A DNA stretch of 64,000 nucleotides from Certhia americana (lineage: Eukaryota; Chordata; Aves; Passeriformes; Certhiidae), in contig CM031858.1 of assembly GCA_018697195.1 (NCBI GenBank), positions 113,832,380-113,896,379 on the forward strand, written 5' to 3'. Shown piece after piece: positions 11,887 to 24,300 of this stretch (within the stretch, counting starts at the first letter, position 1; every line of letters starts with the position of its first letter). The notes under the pieces are model-generated. The model was not told the DNA's origin and ran no database searches. It saw nothing but the letters and a program-made list of their open reading frames with translations. The translations under genes and the position numbers were made by a program.

Positions 11887-14800
11887 CTTACCATAGCTTC
11901 AGTAGATCTGGAAGCAGGAAGGTTTAAAGCCACCAGAGGAATGGGTTTCTGGTCCCATCTCCCAACAGGAAGAACAGGAGAAAGGATCAACATTTAAAGG
12001 CAGTTGATATTGTACTCTCTGAGAACGGGGACCATAAGACAATGCTCTGCGCTTCCACAAATTCCAGGATTTACAGTCCTTCAGGGATAGTGGTTAAGCC
12101 CTAGGAAATATAAATGAAGAAGGGGAATTAATTTGCTTCAGAGCCCTCCCATCTCCCAGTGCAAACCTCCTCCATTCCCTTCTGCACCATCACCTCGTGC
12201 ACGCACCTGAATCCTCCGGTTCAGGAGAGAGAGGCCTCTGCAAGGATCTGTCCAAGGAAACCAGATCACTGAATTAGCCTTTAAAAGGGATGAAATCAGG
12301 AATCACTTTTACAGTAGGGCTGTGCACCAGAGCAGCTAAACACAGCAGATCCCTCCCTCACTGGTGCCCTGCTCAAGCTGCCATGGCAGTTTGGGTGACC
12401 AAGCACTGCCCTGCACTGCTCATGGTGTCTGCTAAAAGAGCTGGCTCTTCTCATGAGAACCTTCTTGTTTAGTACAAACCAGTGAGCTCCTGGTGCCATG
12501 CCTTGGCAGGGAGGCTTTGCAGCAAGTTAGCTGTGGAGCCTGCTCATCTCCCCAGGCATAAACCCAGCTGTTTCCATAACAAATCACATCAGAACTCAGA
12601 TTGCTTTTGTTTAACCTCTTTGGCTTATTACATGTCCCGGGCTAAAACAGTGATGATTAAACAGCATTCCCAAGCACTGCTTTAATTAAGCAGCATCACT
12701 AAGTTATTTAAGCTACACAGGGGCTCCTGATAATGTTGCAACCTTTAGTTTTAATTCCTTTACTTCAAAGTTGTGCTGAGAAAAAGCTCTTTTCTCTACT
12801 TTGGTCACCACTTAGTACTCATCAGATACTCATTTTCAAAAATGCTAGGAAAAGGGCATGCATTTCAGCTAAAGTAATATTTATTAGAAGCAAATTTCTA
12901 AACACTTAGAGTAGCTTTATGCAGACCCCATTGCAAGGGCCTTTCATGGCAATTATTGTAATCAAAAGACAATAGCCAAAAGGTATTTTAAATGGACAGA
13001 TGAGTTCCTACCTGATCTGACAACAGAAGTTCTTAAAGTTCAGAAAAGTCAACAATACATTAAGGGTTTTAGCCTTTGGTCACAGGTGACGAGGCTCTCT
13101 GAAAGCAAAACAGAAATGACTACATACTTCAGGTATATAAAGCATCCCTTCAATTTGTCCAAGATCAATACCAGGAACAAAACCAAGATGTTGGGACTTG
13201 GGAGAGCTGAACTTACCAAAACAAGAATCCAGGTAGAAGCTAGAGGAAGGTGCCCATTTCCCCCTAGTACCCCCTTAGAGAACCCAAACTTCCCCATCAC
13301 CTAGACCTGGGTTATTACCGAGGATCCTCCAGGCCATCTCCCTGGCACAACCCCTCCAGCCAGGCTCCAGGGACACAGCAGAATCCTTTAGCTGCACAGA
13401 CTCTTTGCTGCCAAGTATTTTTAGCTGCCCTGCTCCTCCTGCCCCCATTTGGTGAATAATGACCTCTTGGGCATGGCACACACGTCAGCCTGAAGGTAGA
13501 AAGTCACGAGACTATTACTGGCCCTTTGAGTAAGTCTCAGAAGTATCATTTGACTGACTCTATTTCCCTTGCTTCACAGACACTTCAGTAGGTAATAGCT
13601 TACCTACCACTTCACAAAATGACAAGTTTTATCTGCAATTTCTAACAGTGTCACATAATAGAAAAAGAATATAATCAAGACTGAGAAATAGTAGCTTTAA
13701 AGGAAGTGCTAACAACTCTCACCCCTGAAAAAGCTGCATGGAGCTTTTTAGCCGTAATTGCACCAGGAGAAAATACCACCTCTCCTGGCTTGCTTGGTGT
13801 TTGTGCCTCAGAGGGGCCAGGTTTTCCTGCAGACATGGTGGAAGAGAGAAAAATGAAGCTGCAAGTCTGCTTAGGGAAGGGAACAGATTGGCAGCAATGA
13901 AATACATTCAGCACAAGCCATGAGACTCCTTCTGCTGCTTTGCCAGGTCTCCAGAGAGCCAGAAGGTTGTTTGGGAACACAGTGCTGTTCCTCCGTGCCC
14001 TTGGAGCTGGCACTTGTACCCAGACACAGCAATGAACCAGCCAGTTAACCCAGCCAGGCTGAGGGACAGCGAAGCAGCCATGTGTGTGCTGCACTGAAGT
14101 CCCAGCACCTTGTCCTCAAGGGTCGGGCTTGTTGGAATGTTTCCTTAAGGCAGGCCAGGTGGGAGCTGTCTGTCTACAGAGCAAGGGGGGAAAAGCCAAC
14201 AGCATCAATTGTTCTAAACCTCTGGCAAGGACATACCAGCTTTTGACAGTTGAAGTACAGCATGAGATCCTCCACTTGCTGAGATCTTTTGACATCCCTT
14301 TACCTGACAAACATCCTCAGTTGGGAACAAGAGAAAAGCAAACAGCTAGAGATGTTGCATCACAGATATTTCAAATTAAATATGGCTTGAGACACCTACC
14401 AGTGGGAGAGTTAGATAGCACAGAGCAGTCTACCTTGACAAAGACTAAAATTTAATTTCCTTTTGTGTAAGTCATTAACATAATCTACAGAAGCTGCAGT
14501 GGAGTTGCTTTCAGTGTTTCTCAAAACATGGTTTACATTTCCCTGCTAATAATTTATGGTAATTAGGAAACTAATTAGAAAGAAGTTCTCTTTTTTATTA
14601 TTTTTGTTACTATTTCTTTATTTCATAATTTTATTTTATATTGATAATACATTACCTAATTCTGTCAGGCTACTGAGTTCAGGGCACACAGATTAAATTT
14701 CAAGTATCGTGCTGCTGATACTGCAGAGCCTGGATCTTGTAAGGCATGACCAGAGTGAAAGCAAAATACATCCATTACAAGCACTGCATGAAAATAGTTG

Positions 14801-16211
14801 TTAGGTACTAGCTTTTAAAACCTTTTTTAAAACTGTGATTTGCCAGATCTGCCTACAACAAAAGTTTAAGATATAGTCTCACAGCCAGCAAGAGAGATGT
14901 GTTTGCATCCCCATTGCTCAAAAAAAAGAAATCTCTGTCTCCTCACAACACAAATTTAAGAGTCCCAAGTTTTCATAAAATATGACAGAGATTAGGTAGC
15001 AGAAAGGAAGGCCAGAGTAGACCAGAGGTCATCCCAGTAAAGAGAGGAAAGTCCTCACTTGTGTACAGTTTTGCATGTAATGAACCAGATAATCAGGGGG
15101 AAATTCAGACTGTGCATTGAGAGCAGGGACATGGGATGAAGAGCAGAAGATGAAGCAATATGTCAGTGGTTTGATGGAGTGATCCACCACTTGTCCTCCA
15201 TGCTGATTTACAACATGGCAAGGGTTCATGGAAGTTACCAATTACTACAGTGGATTGGGAAACAAAGACCATAAAAGGAAGATTCCAGAACTCAACAAAA
15301 TTCTCTCATCTCCAGGAAGAGTGCAGAGGCATGACAGGACAAATGCACATAATATGAAAAAGTTACAGTGCCTAGTCCCTGCAGGGCAGTCAAAGTCACG
15401 AAGGTCAGCCCAGCTTAAAGGCTATTCAGATAAGAAAGTTGGAACTGCTATAGACAAAATCTAGGAAGCTTAATATATTCTCTTTAAGGAAAGATTTCAT
15501 CCCATTCCAGATTTCTTAACAGAAAAAAAAAAAAAAAAATCTGCACAGTATATTATGAATTCAGAGGTGACAAAATTCAATGACAATTCAATTTCTGGGG
15601 GAAAAAATAAAGAAAAAGAAAACAGACTTGCCAGATTAAGAGCAATATGATAAAAATCTTGACTATTTCTTTAGAAAATAGTATTTTTAAATATTTTTAG
15701 AAATAGTATTTGATAGAATTTGAAGTAGAATATATAAGAAAAACAGGTAAAATACAACAAGATAGAAGAGGCACAAATAGTCTTTTCTCACAAGAGGAAA
15801 GTTAACTAATTTTTTCTAAAATATTTCCCTTATTCTAGGTCTCATCCATCATCTGCTTGACACAGCAATAAAATGTATTTAAATTGTGAAATTATACCAA
15901 TTCTAAGAGAAACTAGGATACAATATAGAAAGAACCAGATGACACCTAGGAAGTGAAATTTTGAGGTGTAACATTCAGACACACAACAGAAGGTACAATT
16001 TATGTGCTTCCTGTAAAAGGACTTTACCAAAGACATCCCAGATGGATTTTAGCATTTCATCAGTGATCTCCTGCCCAGACACTTGGATAGGAAAGGGGAC
16101 CAGCTCCTTTCAAGCGCACCAGCTGGAGAAACCAGATAAAGTGATTCTTTGTAAATGCATTGTAATCTTTGCAAATCTCAAAGATTGAAATAGCCTGTGA
16201 TCTTCTAGCAG

Positions 16212-16242
<31 letters not shown>
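16212..16242. repeat. Poly-A tract (31 A)
   Basis: This is an uninterrupted run of 31 A, the longest homopolymer in the window. The sequence before it does not resemble a processed gene copy or a known LINE end. Confidence 0.9.
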
Positions 16243-16245
<3 letters not shown>

Positions 16246-16751
16246 GTTTCCATGATCCCTACACTGACAGACTCATAATCCAAAGCTGCATTTTAGCCAC
16301 CTACACCTGACAGAATAGGCTTGTTCTGCACCCTTCCTTACCACATGAAAATTGCCTAGAGAATGATGACCTTTAAGTCCACAATCTATCATGTTTTCTT
16401 CCTATAAAATAGTCTGAGATTAGAGAAGTTCTGTGATTTCCAAATCAATTGGTTTAACTGTCATTGCTGCAATCAGGTATCCAGTTTCTTTGCCCATTCT
16501 TGGATATGTGTAGCCTTTTTAAAATAGTTACTGAATAACATTGAAAAAGTTATTTTCAACTTGACAGTTTGTCTCTGCACAGAATCCAGACATGGTAAAC
16601 TCAAGAGCCTTGGAAAAATTATATTATGAATATGCTCAGAGGGGTACCAAAGATAGCTCTTGAAAATCTTAATTTTTCCTTTTTGTAGATTTAGTTTTCA
16701 CACAGAGGGAAAATAATGTGCACTTCTGGAAAAATCTGTGAGATTATCAAG

Positions 16752-16754
<3 letters not shown>

Positions 16755-16787
<33 letters not shown>
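16755..16787. repeat. (AT)n microsatellite
   Basis: This is a pure alternating AT tract of about 33 bases. Confidence 0.92.
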
Positions 16788-16792
<5 letters not shown>

Positions 16793-19636
16793 TCTGTCCA
16801 CTCTTACATGAAGAGGGATTATTTTTTCATTTTTTCCTCAAATAAAAATTACTTTCCCATAGTACAGAAATTATCTTGGACATAACCAAGAAACAGAAAC
16901 AAAACTGCAAAACAATCAGTCATTATTTCTTTTGGTTTTTTTTCTTTTTATTCATCAGGCTCCTTACTGTAGAGTATTTTAGGTTAAAAGCAACAGTAAG
17001 GCCAAGAGGCAGGCCATAAAAAATATTCTTAAACAAAGGATACTGGCAGTTTTTAACACAACTTGTGTTCAGCAATGTCTCGTGCTTCTCAGAATCAGCT
17101 GTGCCAATGAAATATGCACACCCCAAGGTAAAAAGATTTCTGAGGTAACTCCCTAAATGCAGCACCTAACATTAGCAAGATAGGTTGCTGCTTTCTGTGG
17201 TTTCGAATGACAATCCCCTTGGCCACTTGAAAATCTCAACAGCAGTTCAGACTTTTTCAATGATCACTTTGGAGTCTTAAGAGGAAGCAAACACAATTAA
17301 TAACATACCTGGTCATCACGAGAGCACAAGCTCTCTCAGCTCTGACAATATGTGGCTCTAAGACAACTCCCAACTATTCTGCAGAAGCTGCCAAAGGGAA
17401 AAGCAAAAGCTTTTGTACAGAGATGAGTCAACCAATTCCCCTCTGAGTCCTTGTCACTTATTGCACTAAAACCAGCATGTCATACTCCTGAAAAAGTACA
17501 GACCCAGCAGCTCTGAGTATTAGAAATTAATGACCATCTTCATGTGTTCACACAGGTGCACAAAGGTATTTCTGAAGCTCAAATGAGATACTGAAAAGAG
17601 GTGTGAGGTAGCAGGGTATACCCAGGGCCTGGGCAACCATCCCCTGCTCAGCCCCAGTTTGTTTCCAGCATCTGTATCTCGCACTGGCCAAGAGCAAAAT
17701 CTGGCCTCCTCCTCACCTGACTGCAGGCCTTAAGATCTCAATATTATTCCCAGCTTGTGGGAATAATAAAGTTTCAGTAAGCACATGATTAAAGGCATTT
17801 TCCTGCCTTAGTTCTAGGTGTCAATACTTTATCATGCATCCCTCCTACATAGAATTGTTACAGGTTTAAATTCTTTTCACAGTTACTGCGTCTTGAAAAT
17901 TTAACTCAAATTTATTTTCCCTTCAGATTTCAGACCAAAACCGAAGTTCAAAGAAAATCATTTAACCAGAAAAGTAAAAGAAATCTCAAATGCGAAACTT
18001 AAAAGTCAGCTTATATAAAGATTTCAAAGGCTCTGTTACGTTAATTAAATGCCAGGAAAATTAAAGGAAAATTAAATTCCATTAATTGTTGAATGAAACA
18101 TAAGAGTGAAATCAAAAGTTAGGAAAACAGTGCATTTCACCCAGAGAAGACTGATTACCCTAATTTGGAGGGTGGTGACTGTACCTCCTCACTTTTGGAG
18201 CAAGTTAGTCATTGGGTCCATGGCAGCTCATCTCCAGCCATCTCTAAATCTTCATGTCACTAGAGGGAACAAAGGAAGCTGCTGGCACACACTTCTCTTC
18301 CTGACACTGAGCTCTACCCACACTGTCATCACACAGCCTTGAAGCACCCAATCTGCCACCACAGCATCTGCTTGCCTGCACCATGCCAGATCTTGGGAGA
18401 AAGAGGCTGAGCAAGTAAAGGGAGTAATGCGAGCAGGTGAATAGTAAAAACAACACCCAGTAGCAAAAGCTAGCTCTAAGATTGTGAGACAGAAAAATAG
18501 ATTCAGTAGAAAGTTGTATTAATTAATTAAAACTCAACAAAAACTTTTGGTTGCTTTTCCTGATTCCAAAGGTTAAAAGCTCAACAGCTCTGTCCTCTTT
18601 TCTCTCTTGGGACCACGGATGAAGGCCTTTCACTGTCAAGTATAGGCCAGCCATGGGATTGGAGATGAACTCACATCTGGAAACTGCTCTGCAGCTCCCT
18701 GTTATGCCAAGATTCCTCAGGACCTGTAGGACAGTATGAGCAGTCTAAATCTTGCAGAAATCTCAGCTCTGGCAACTTCAGTCCAAATTACTGGCTGCAA
18801 ATCAAAGTCCTCCATACCACCTCCATAAACCCTGCAGGTTTCCAGGCTTCTTAAGGTAAAATTGTTGGCAGGAACTCACTTAGATCCAACCTTTGAGCCA
18901 CCTGAATGCTACCATTGGCAGCTGGAAATCTCAGAGCTTGCAGGCTTTCAGGTTTCACAGGCACCAGGGCATCAATAACATACAGGGATGTAAGTGAAAC
19001 TTCAGAACCATTTCATTAATTAGAAAGCTGTTGGACACAAGGTGGTAACTAAATGTCAGAGAATGCCAGGTATCACACAGCTTAGAAACACACCACATGA
19101 TGAAGAATTAAATTATGCACAGAATAATACCAGCAAAGCAGGAGAGGAAAATTTATTTGTATAATATATGAAAATAATACCCAGATGTTTCAGGTCAACC
19201 CCTGCAAATAATTTTGTTTCACATTATGAGTAACTTGGTTATTTCTAGCTCCTCCGAAATTGAAGAGGTTTCCAGTGCTAGTATTTGTCATGTTCACTCC
19301 TACAATTCAGCCCCAGATCTCCTTACCCAGCAGTGCTTTAGCATTCCCTTTGGAAAAGGAAAAACACACTTGGTTTTGAAGGTGGGGAGTTACTCCTTTC
19401 CCATTAATGCCACATCACAGTTCTTGGACCCAACATTATAGCTGTAACCACAGGACCAATCTTTTATAGCAGTCTTAGGCCCTGCTTACACAAGAGTGAC
19501 ATGAAAAGCTGATTTGTAGAGCAAGACACTTGGTGCTAATTCAGCATTCACCCCACATGCATTTCTAAAGGCCATACTTCAAACAAAATCTTAAATGGTC
19601 CAGTAGACTGAACACTTGCCAAATAGCCAAGACACA

Positions 19637-19668
19637 CAGGATGTACATCATGCAGGATGTACATCCTG
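19637..19668. repeat. Short tandem duplication
   Basis: caggatgtacatc occurs twice in tandem, separated by atg. It is a small local duplication with no sign of function. Confidence 0.6.
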
Positions 19669-20550
19669 AGCTTCAGCTTCATTGCAGAAGCCCCATTCAT
19701 GGGCTGGCACTGCCATGCAATGTAAATTGATGTGTGAAATGCAGGGAAGACTCAGAGATTCATTTTAAGAGCATTCAGCTGACCCGAGATAAGAATGGCA
19801 GTGTAGGCACACCTTTGTTCTCCCAACTGCTTCCCATACCACCAGTACCCCCCAGCACTGTGGGAAGATGCTGGGGTGAGGATTAATTCTTTTCAGGCTT
19901 CAGCATCTAGCCTTGTGATACTGACTGCAGTATCAAACCTTTTGCCTTCTATATGCAAAAGTAAGCAACAGTCATTAAGCTACACAATCCAGTTTTAATT
20001 AAGCAGACCGAGAAATCATCAATGTGTAGTCCTCTAACTCTCTTCTCTCTCCACTGCAACAGTGGCCAAATTTTAATTAGATATGATGAAAATCCAGGCT
20101 GGATAAGGAAAGTTTTCCCAATTTGTCTTTCCATGTGATGACAAAGTACTCTTAAGCTTCCTCAGAGACTTGCACCTCAAATGACTACTGACAAGATTAA
20201 GTATTGAATTATGTTCACTTTTTTTTTTTTAAAATTCTAATAATGAATCACAAGAATATTAACTGCTTGGTGTTGCAAGTGCCTGAAGCCAGGCTTCTAT
20301 CTATGCAACGAAACTGTTTCCATATGTGAAACCAAGATCATCTTAAATTTATTGATTACATATTTTATACTGTCAAAAGCTACAAAACACAGAAAAGTAT
20401 TGATAGCCAAATTATCTGGCTAATCACCCCTTGCCATTTAAAAAGAAATACAATAGATTTTAGAATGAAAACAGAACCCTAACGTTTACCAGTATTATTT
20501 TCAATAACCAAAAACTCCATGAAATTACAGGTTCAGCGGTTAGTGCACAT

Positions 20551-20612
20551 TAAAAAAAAAAACAAAAAAAACCAAAAAAAAACCAAAAAAAAAAAAACAA
20601 ACAACAAACCAA
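20551..20612. repeat. A/C-rich low-complexity tract
   Basis: Runs of 7-13 A are separated by C or CC. It lies about 300 bases beyond the candidate ATP6V1H polyadenylation signal, on the opposite strand sense (T-rich in the gene's direction). Confidence 0.85.
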
Positions 20613-20924
20613 AACTACACACCCTCAACTTGATCTCTGATCTACAGCCTTACACCACTGGTGCTATACAGCTGGATTAATAACCTTGAGGGTATGTTTT
20701 CACTGATGGAGGAGTGTTCATTTTCTTTTCCTCTTCTCATTTACAGATTTTTTTATGTAGTTTCTAACAAGAGAATTACCCGATTCCCCCCCAGAAAAAA
20801 ACCCCACCCATACATTTGCTTTTATATACAATTTTAACACTATTTTGAGAGTTGATACATATTTAGTACTGATAATCAATATTTTTTAGGCTATTGCACT
20901 TTCTATGAAACACTAAGTCAAAAC

Positions 20925-20930
20925 TTTATT
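20925..20930 (-). terminator. Candidate polyadenylation signal AATAAA for ATP6V1H
   Basis: The plus strand reads tttatt, giving a canonical AATAAA on the minus strand about 400 bases after the stop codon. It is the first canonical hexamer I found downstream of the stop. A GT-containing stretch (gtgtttc) follows it, as expected for a downstream element. Confidence 0.5.
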
Positions 20931-21044
20931 AATTTTCTGAGACATAAGGGGTCAACTTGCTTTTCTTGGAAAGTGACAACACTGATAACCCACTAAAAGA
21001 ATTTTTCTAGGCTAATTATAATATCCATTATGGAATGAATATCC

Positions 21045-21050
21045 TTTAAT
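21045..21050 (-). terminator. Possible alternative polyadenylation signal ATTAAA
   Basis: The plus strand reads tttaat, giving ATTAAA on the minus strand, the commonest variant signal. It lies 280 bases after the stop codon. Whether it is used cannot be told from sequence. Confidence 0.25.
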
Positions 21051-21329
21051 AATAGTCTTTAGTATGAGAATAAATACATAAAACAAATGCAATATATTAG
21101 CCACATTTCTTCATATACATTCAGAATAGAACAAGAAGCTAATAGGCATAATCAGCAGAACCAGTTGAACAAACAAATTTAGTAAGCCAACAACACTAGA
21201 GAGGGAAGTTGGAATGTTTATGCACCAGTAGCAGACAAAGAGCATGTGATTTCAGTATTTCTTTTGTATTCATTTTAAGACAAACACACTGTAGTTGTAA
21301 GCACGAACTGCATGAGCTGATGGAAGTGT

Positions 21330-21390
21330 TTAGCTCCGTGCGGTGGCCGTTTGAGGTTGTTCTGACTGCAACTGCTTCCCAAGGTATTCC
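21330..21390 (-). CDS. ATP6V1H: ATP6V1H last coding exon, residues about 464-483 and stop
   Basis: This 61-base coding part begins with the G that completes Trp and then encodes [19 protein letters not shown] followed by TAA at 21330-21332. The acceptor is ttgtatttcag. The C-terminus keeps the family's Gln, Ser and Ala-rich tail and the terminal Ala-Arg-Ser. The stop codon fixes the 3' end of the protein, and the UTR continues to the left. Confidence 0.95.
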
Positions 21391-24300
21391 CTGAAATACA
21401 ACAAAAAATTAGATTGAGAAACGTTCTGGAGAGTGGGAAGTGCAATAGCAGTGGGAATTATGAAGTTGATAAAGAAGAAAAAGCTTTAAGTTCAGAATTA
21501 ATCCTTTGAATAATGTCTACTGTCAGTAGTGAACTGGAGCAACAACGAGAGCACCTGAGCTTTAGATATCTATCATCTGCCCTATGAAAATAAAGTACAA
21601 ATCAAACATCAACAAAGATGTCTAGAAAAGGAAAGAGACCCATGGGAACATTCAGAAGCCCTGACAACTGGTACAGACACCCATGAAGGACATAAATTTT
21701 GCTTGTTGAATACATATTTTAGAAGCTGTGGCAAAACATTTAAAAGTATCCCTTCCCACAATCAGCTGCAGGAGCACAAGTAACACAAAGGCCTTAATGG
21801 CAATACAACGCACAGGTAAGAAAAACGGACACTGACTTAATAACCACATGTTCAAGTTGAGAAAAAGAAATGATAATCAATCCAGGCCCACTGTATACCA
21901 ACATTTTCTTTAGTGTTATCCTCACCTGCATTTTGAAGTGCACTAAGGCACTTATTTTCTCTCTCTCCTCTCAACACTGGAACATCTCTCAGATTACTGG
22001 CACTTGCCCTGAGCAACAGTATCAAAATTCCATGGAAAAATACTGCATGAACTGTTACAATCATTCACTCTCTCTTGTGAAAGCAGATCAACACTTCACA
22101 AAAAAGAACCACAAAAAGCTGAAAGCGGTCTTTAATAATAGAACCTGGCTTGCTGCTTGTCACAGAAAACACAATAATCGTACCACTGTATCAAGTGAAA
22201 GAGAGGTTTCAGGACTCGTGAAATGTAGGCGTTCTTTTTCTACGGCTGATCATACACTTAGTACTGTGCTTTCTCACTACACAGATATTTCAACCTACAC
22301 AGGTTAAGCACTAGAAGCATCTCAGAGAGATGTTCAGAAAGATGTCTCAAAAAAGCCCCACCGAACTGAAGAGTATGCACTTTTGCTTTATTAAAAAAAT
22401 TAATTCAAAAAATCAGGTTTTTTGCGCATTTCAAAAACTGGTTGTCAGCTTAGTGTTCTCTTGAATTCCTTATGCATTGCAATTACTATTGCACAATGAA
22501 GTTTAGCACCTCAACTGCACCACCCAACACCACTTTTCTCAGTTTTAACATTAAGCATCCAGAAAAGCAAAGACTCACATAAAACGTTAACTTCAAACAC
22601 CACTGGCAAAGCAAATAACATATAATTTGTATGCTGAACCATATGTTATGATTTAGCACCTTCATTTATAGCTTCATCAGGTGCTGCTGTAAAATCACAG
22701 TATTTTAATGCTTGGGCTCCACTTAATAGATGCACTCTTGCTCATAATAGGCAGGTTATCACCCTCAAAGTAGAGGCTCCTGCTGACAAAGAAGGAAATG
22801 AGCTGCTCTCTTGTGGTTTTGCAGGACTCAAAACTGTACAACCAAAACAAAATTTGACAGTCATCTAAAAACACAGCCAGCAACCATGGAAGAAGTTCCA
22901 CATTCACCAAATCTCTTTCTGCTCTCTCTATGTTTTTGGCTGTCTTTTCTCTATTTCATGCCTATATGCATGTACTGATTCCAGTATTTCTTCTCTGACA
23001 TCCCAGCCTTGAAAGCGACTGACACTTGCTGCATACATGGCTCTGCTCGTCATGTTACAAGCCCACAACATTATTCTTAAAAGCACAGATGAACCATATT
23101 GAATGTGAAATTCCCACTATTGCTCTGAAGTAGGAAAATTAATCAAGCTAATAATCCATAACACTACAACTATTGCAAAGCTTACTTTGGATGCATGACC
23201 AAGGTTTTCTAAAAACCCCACCAGAGTGCAGTGCAGTCAGCAAAAATCTCCAAGGCAACAGAGCAGTAGCACATTTTCTAGCTACTTAGTACCTTCACAG
23301 ACATACTCAACTTCTACAGTAAGGAGAACAGCATCTTCCCTACAAAACCTTTTGTAGGTTTAAGTCCAGGGTCAAGGAAAAGCTCTCATCCCACTTCCCC
23401 ATACAGAAGGACTACCTGCAATTATATTGTCACACTGCAAACCCAAGTGAAAATCCCATAGGTGTTACTACCCCATCACCTCTTTAGCCACCACCAAGGG
23501 CCACTGAAATGCAAAAAACCTTGCATTACAAGCTGCTAGAAGCATCACTTAATTTTCTGTTTGGTTATCACTTCCATTTGAGGGTCATCAGTTAACCCAG
23601 GACACGTTATGTCCATTGTATGGTCTAGATTAGATGAACATGGAATTATAGAACTGCTTAGGTTGGAAGGGACCTTAAAGATCATCTGATTCCAAACCCT
23701 CTGCCATGGGCAGGGACACCTTCCACTAGACCAGGTTGCTGAGAGCCCCCTCCAACCTGGCCTTGAATACTCCACAGGACGGGGCATCCACAGATTCTCC
23801 AGGAATCCTCTTTCAGTGTCTCACCACCCTCATAGGAAATAATTTCCTTCTGATATCTAATCTAAATCTAACCCTGCTTTTTTTTACAGCCATCACTCCT
23901 TGGCCTTGTGAGAAGACCCTCTCCAGCCTTCTTGTAGACCCCCTTTAAGTCCTGTAAAGGTGCTCTAACATTTCCCCAGAGCATTCTCTTGTCCAGGCTT
24001 AAATCACTTGTTCCTCGTGGGACAAGTGTTCAAATCACCTTCATAGCTCTCCTCTGGACCTGCTCCAAAATGTTAACTAGTACCCTATTCTCCCTCTGCT
24101 AAAATACATATTAAAAGAATGACAAGATTCAAATACATTTTATAAATTCTGGTGTTTCATCACATTAGGAGGTTAAGAAGTACTGTAAGCTCCAAACTTC
24201 ACTCATAAATTGGACTAAAGTGTCCATCCCCACGCTATTACAAATTAAGGGTCTAAGACTTTATCCTGCACTGATACTTAGTTAAATCTTAAGAGATAAA

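Larger units (their letters stand above)
11887..20904. other. Non-coding DNA downstream of ATP6V1H, no gene recognised
   Basis: About 9 kb without a recognised exon. Simple repeats are at 15523-15539 (A), 16212-16242 (A31), 16755-16787 (AT) and 20551-20612 (A/C-rich). The open frame at 14084-14455 (123 codons) and its neighbours show no recognised family. No LTR or CR1 copy stands out here. Confidence 0.55.
20905..21329 (-). other. ATP6V1H: ATP6V1H 3' untranslated region (likely extent)
   Basis: This is non-coding sequence directly after the stop codon, AT-rich and free of recognised repeats. A canonical AATAAA signal at 20925-20930 would give a UTR of about 420 bases. An ATTAAA variant at 21045-21050 could end a shorter form. 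The left limit is inferred from the signal, not from transcript data. Confidence 0.55.

Noticed and set aside
14084..14455. Open frame of 123 codons on the plus strand
   Set aside because: No family or domain recognised, and several other frames nearby are also open. It could at most be part of a non-coding transcript.
16212..16242. Poly-A tail of a processed gene copy
   Set aside because: The sequence on either side does not resemble any gene that I recognise, and no target-site duplication is visible.
21870..22307. Open frame of 145 codons on the plus strand in the last ATP6V1H intron
   Set aside because: No recognised family, biased toward common amino acids of AT-rich DNA, and no start or splice context of note.
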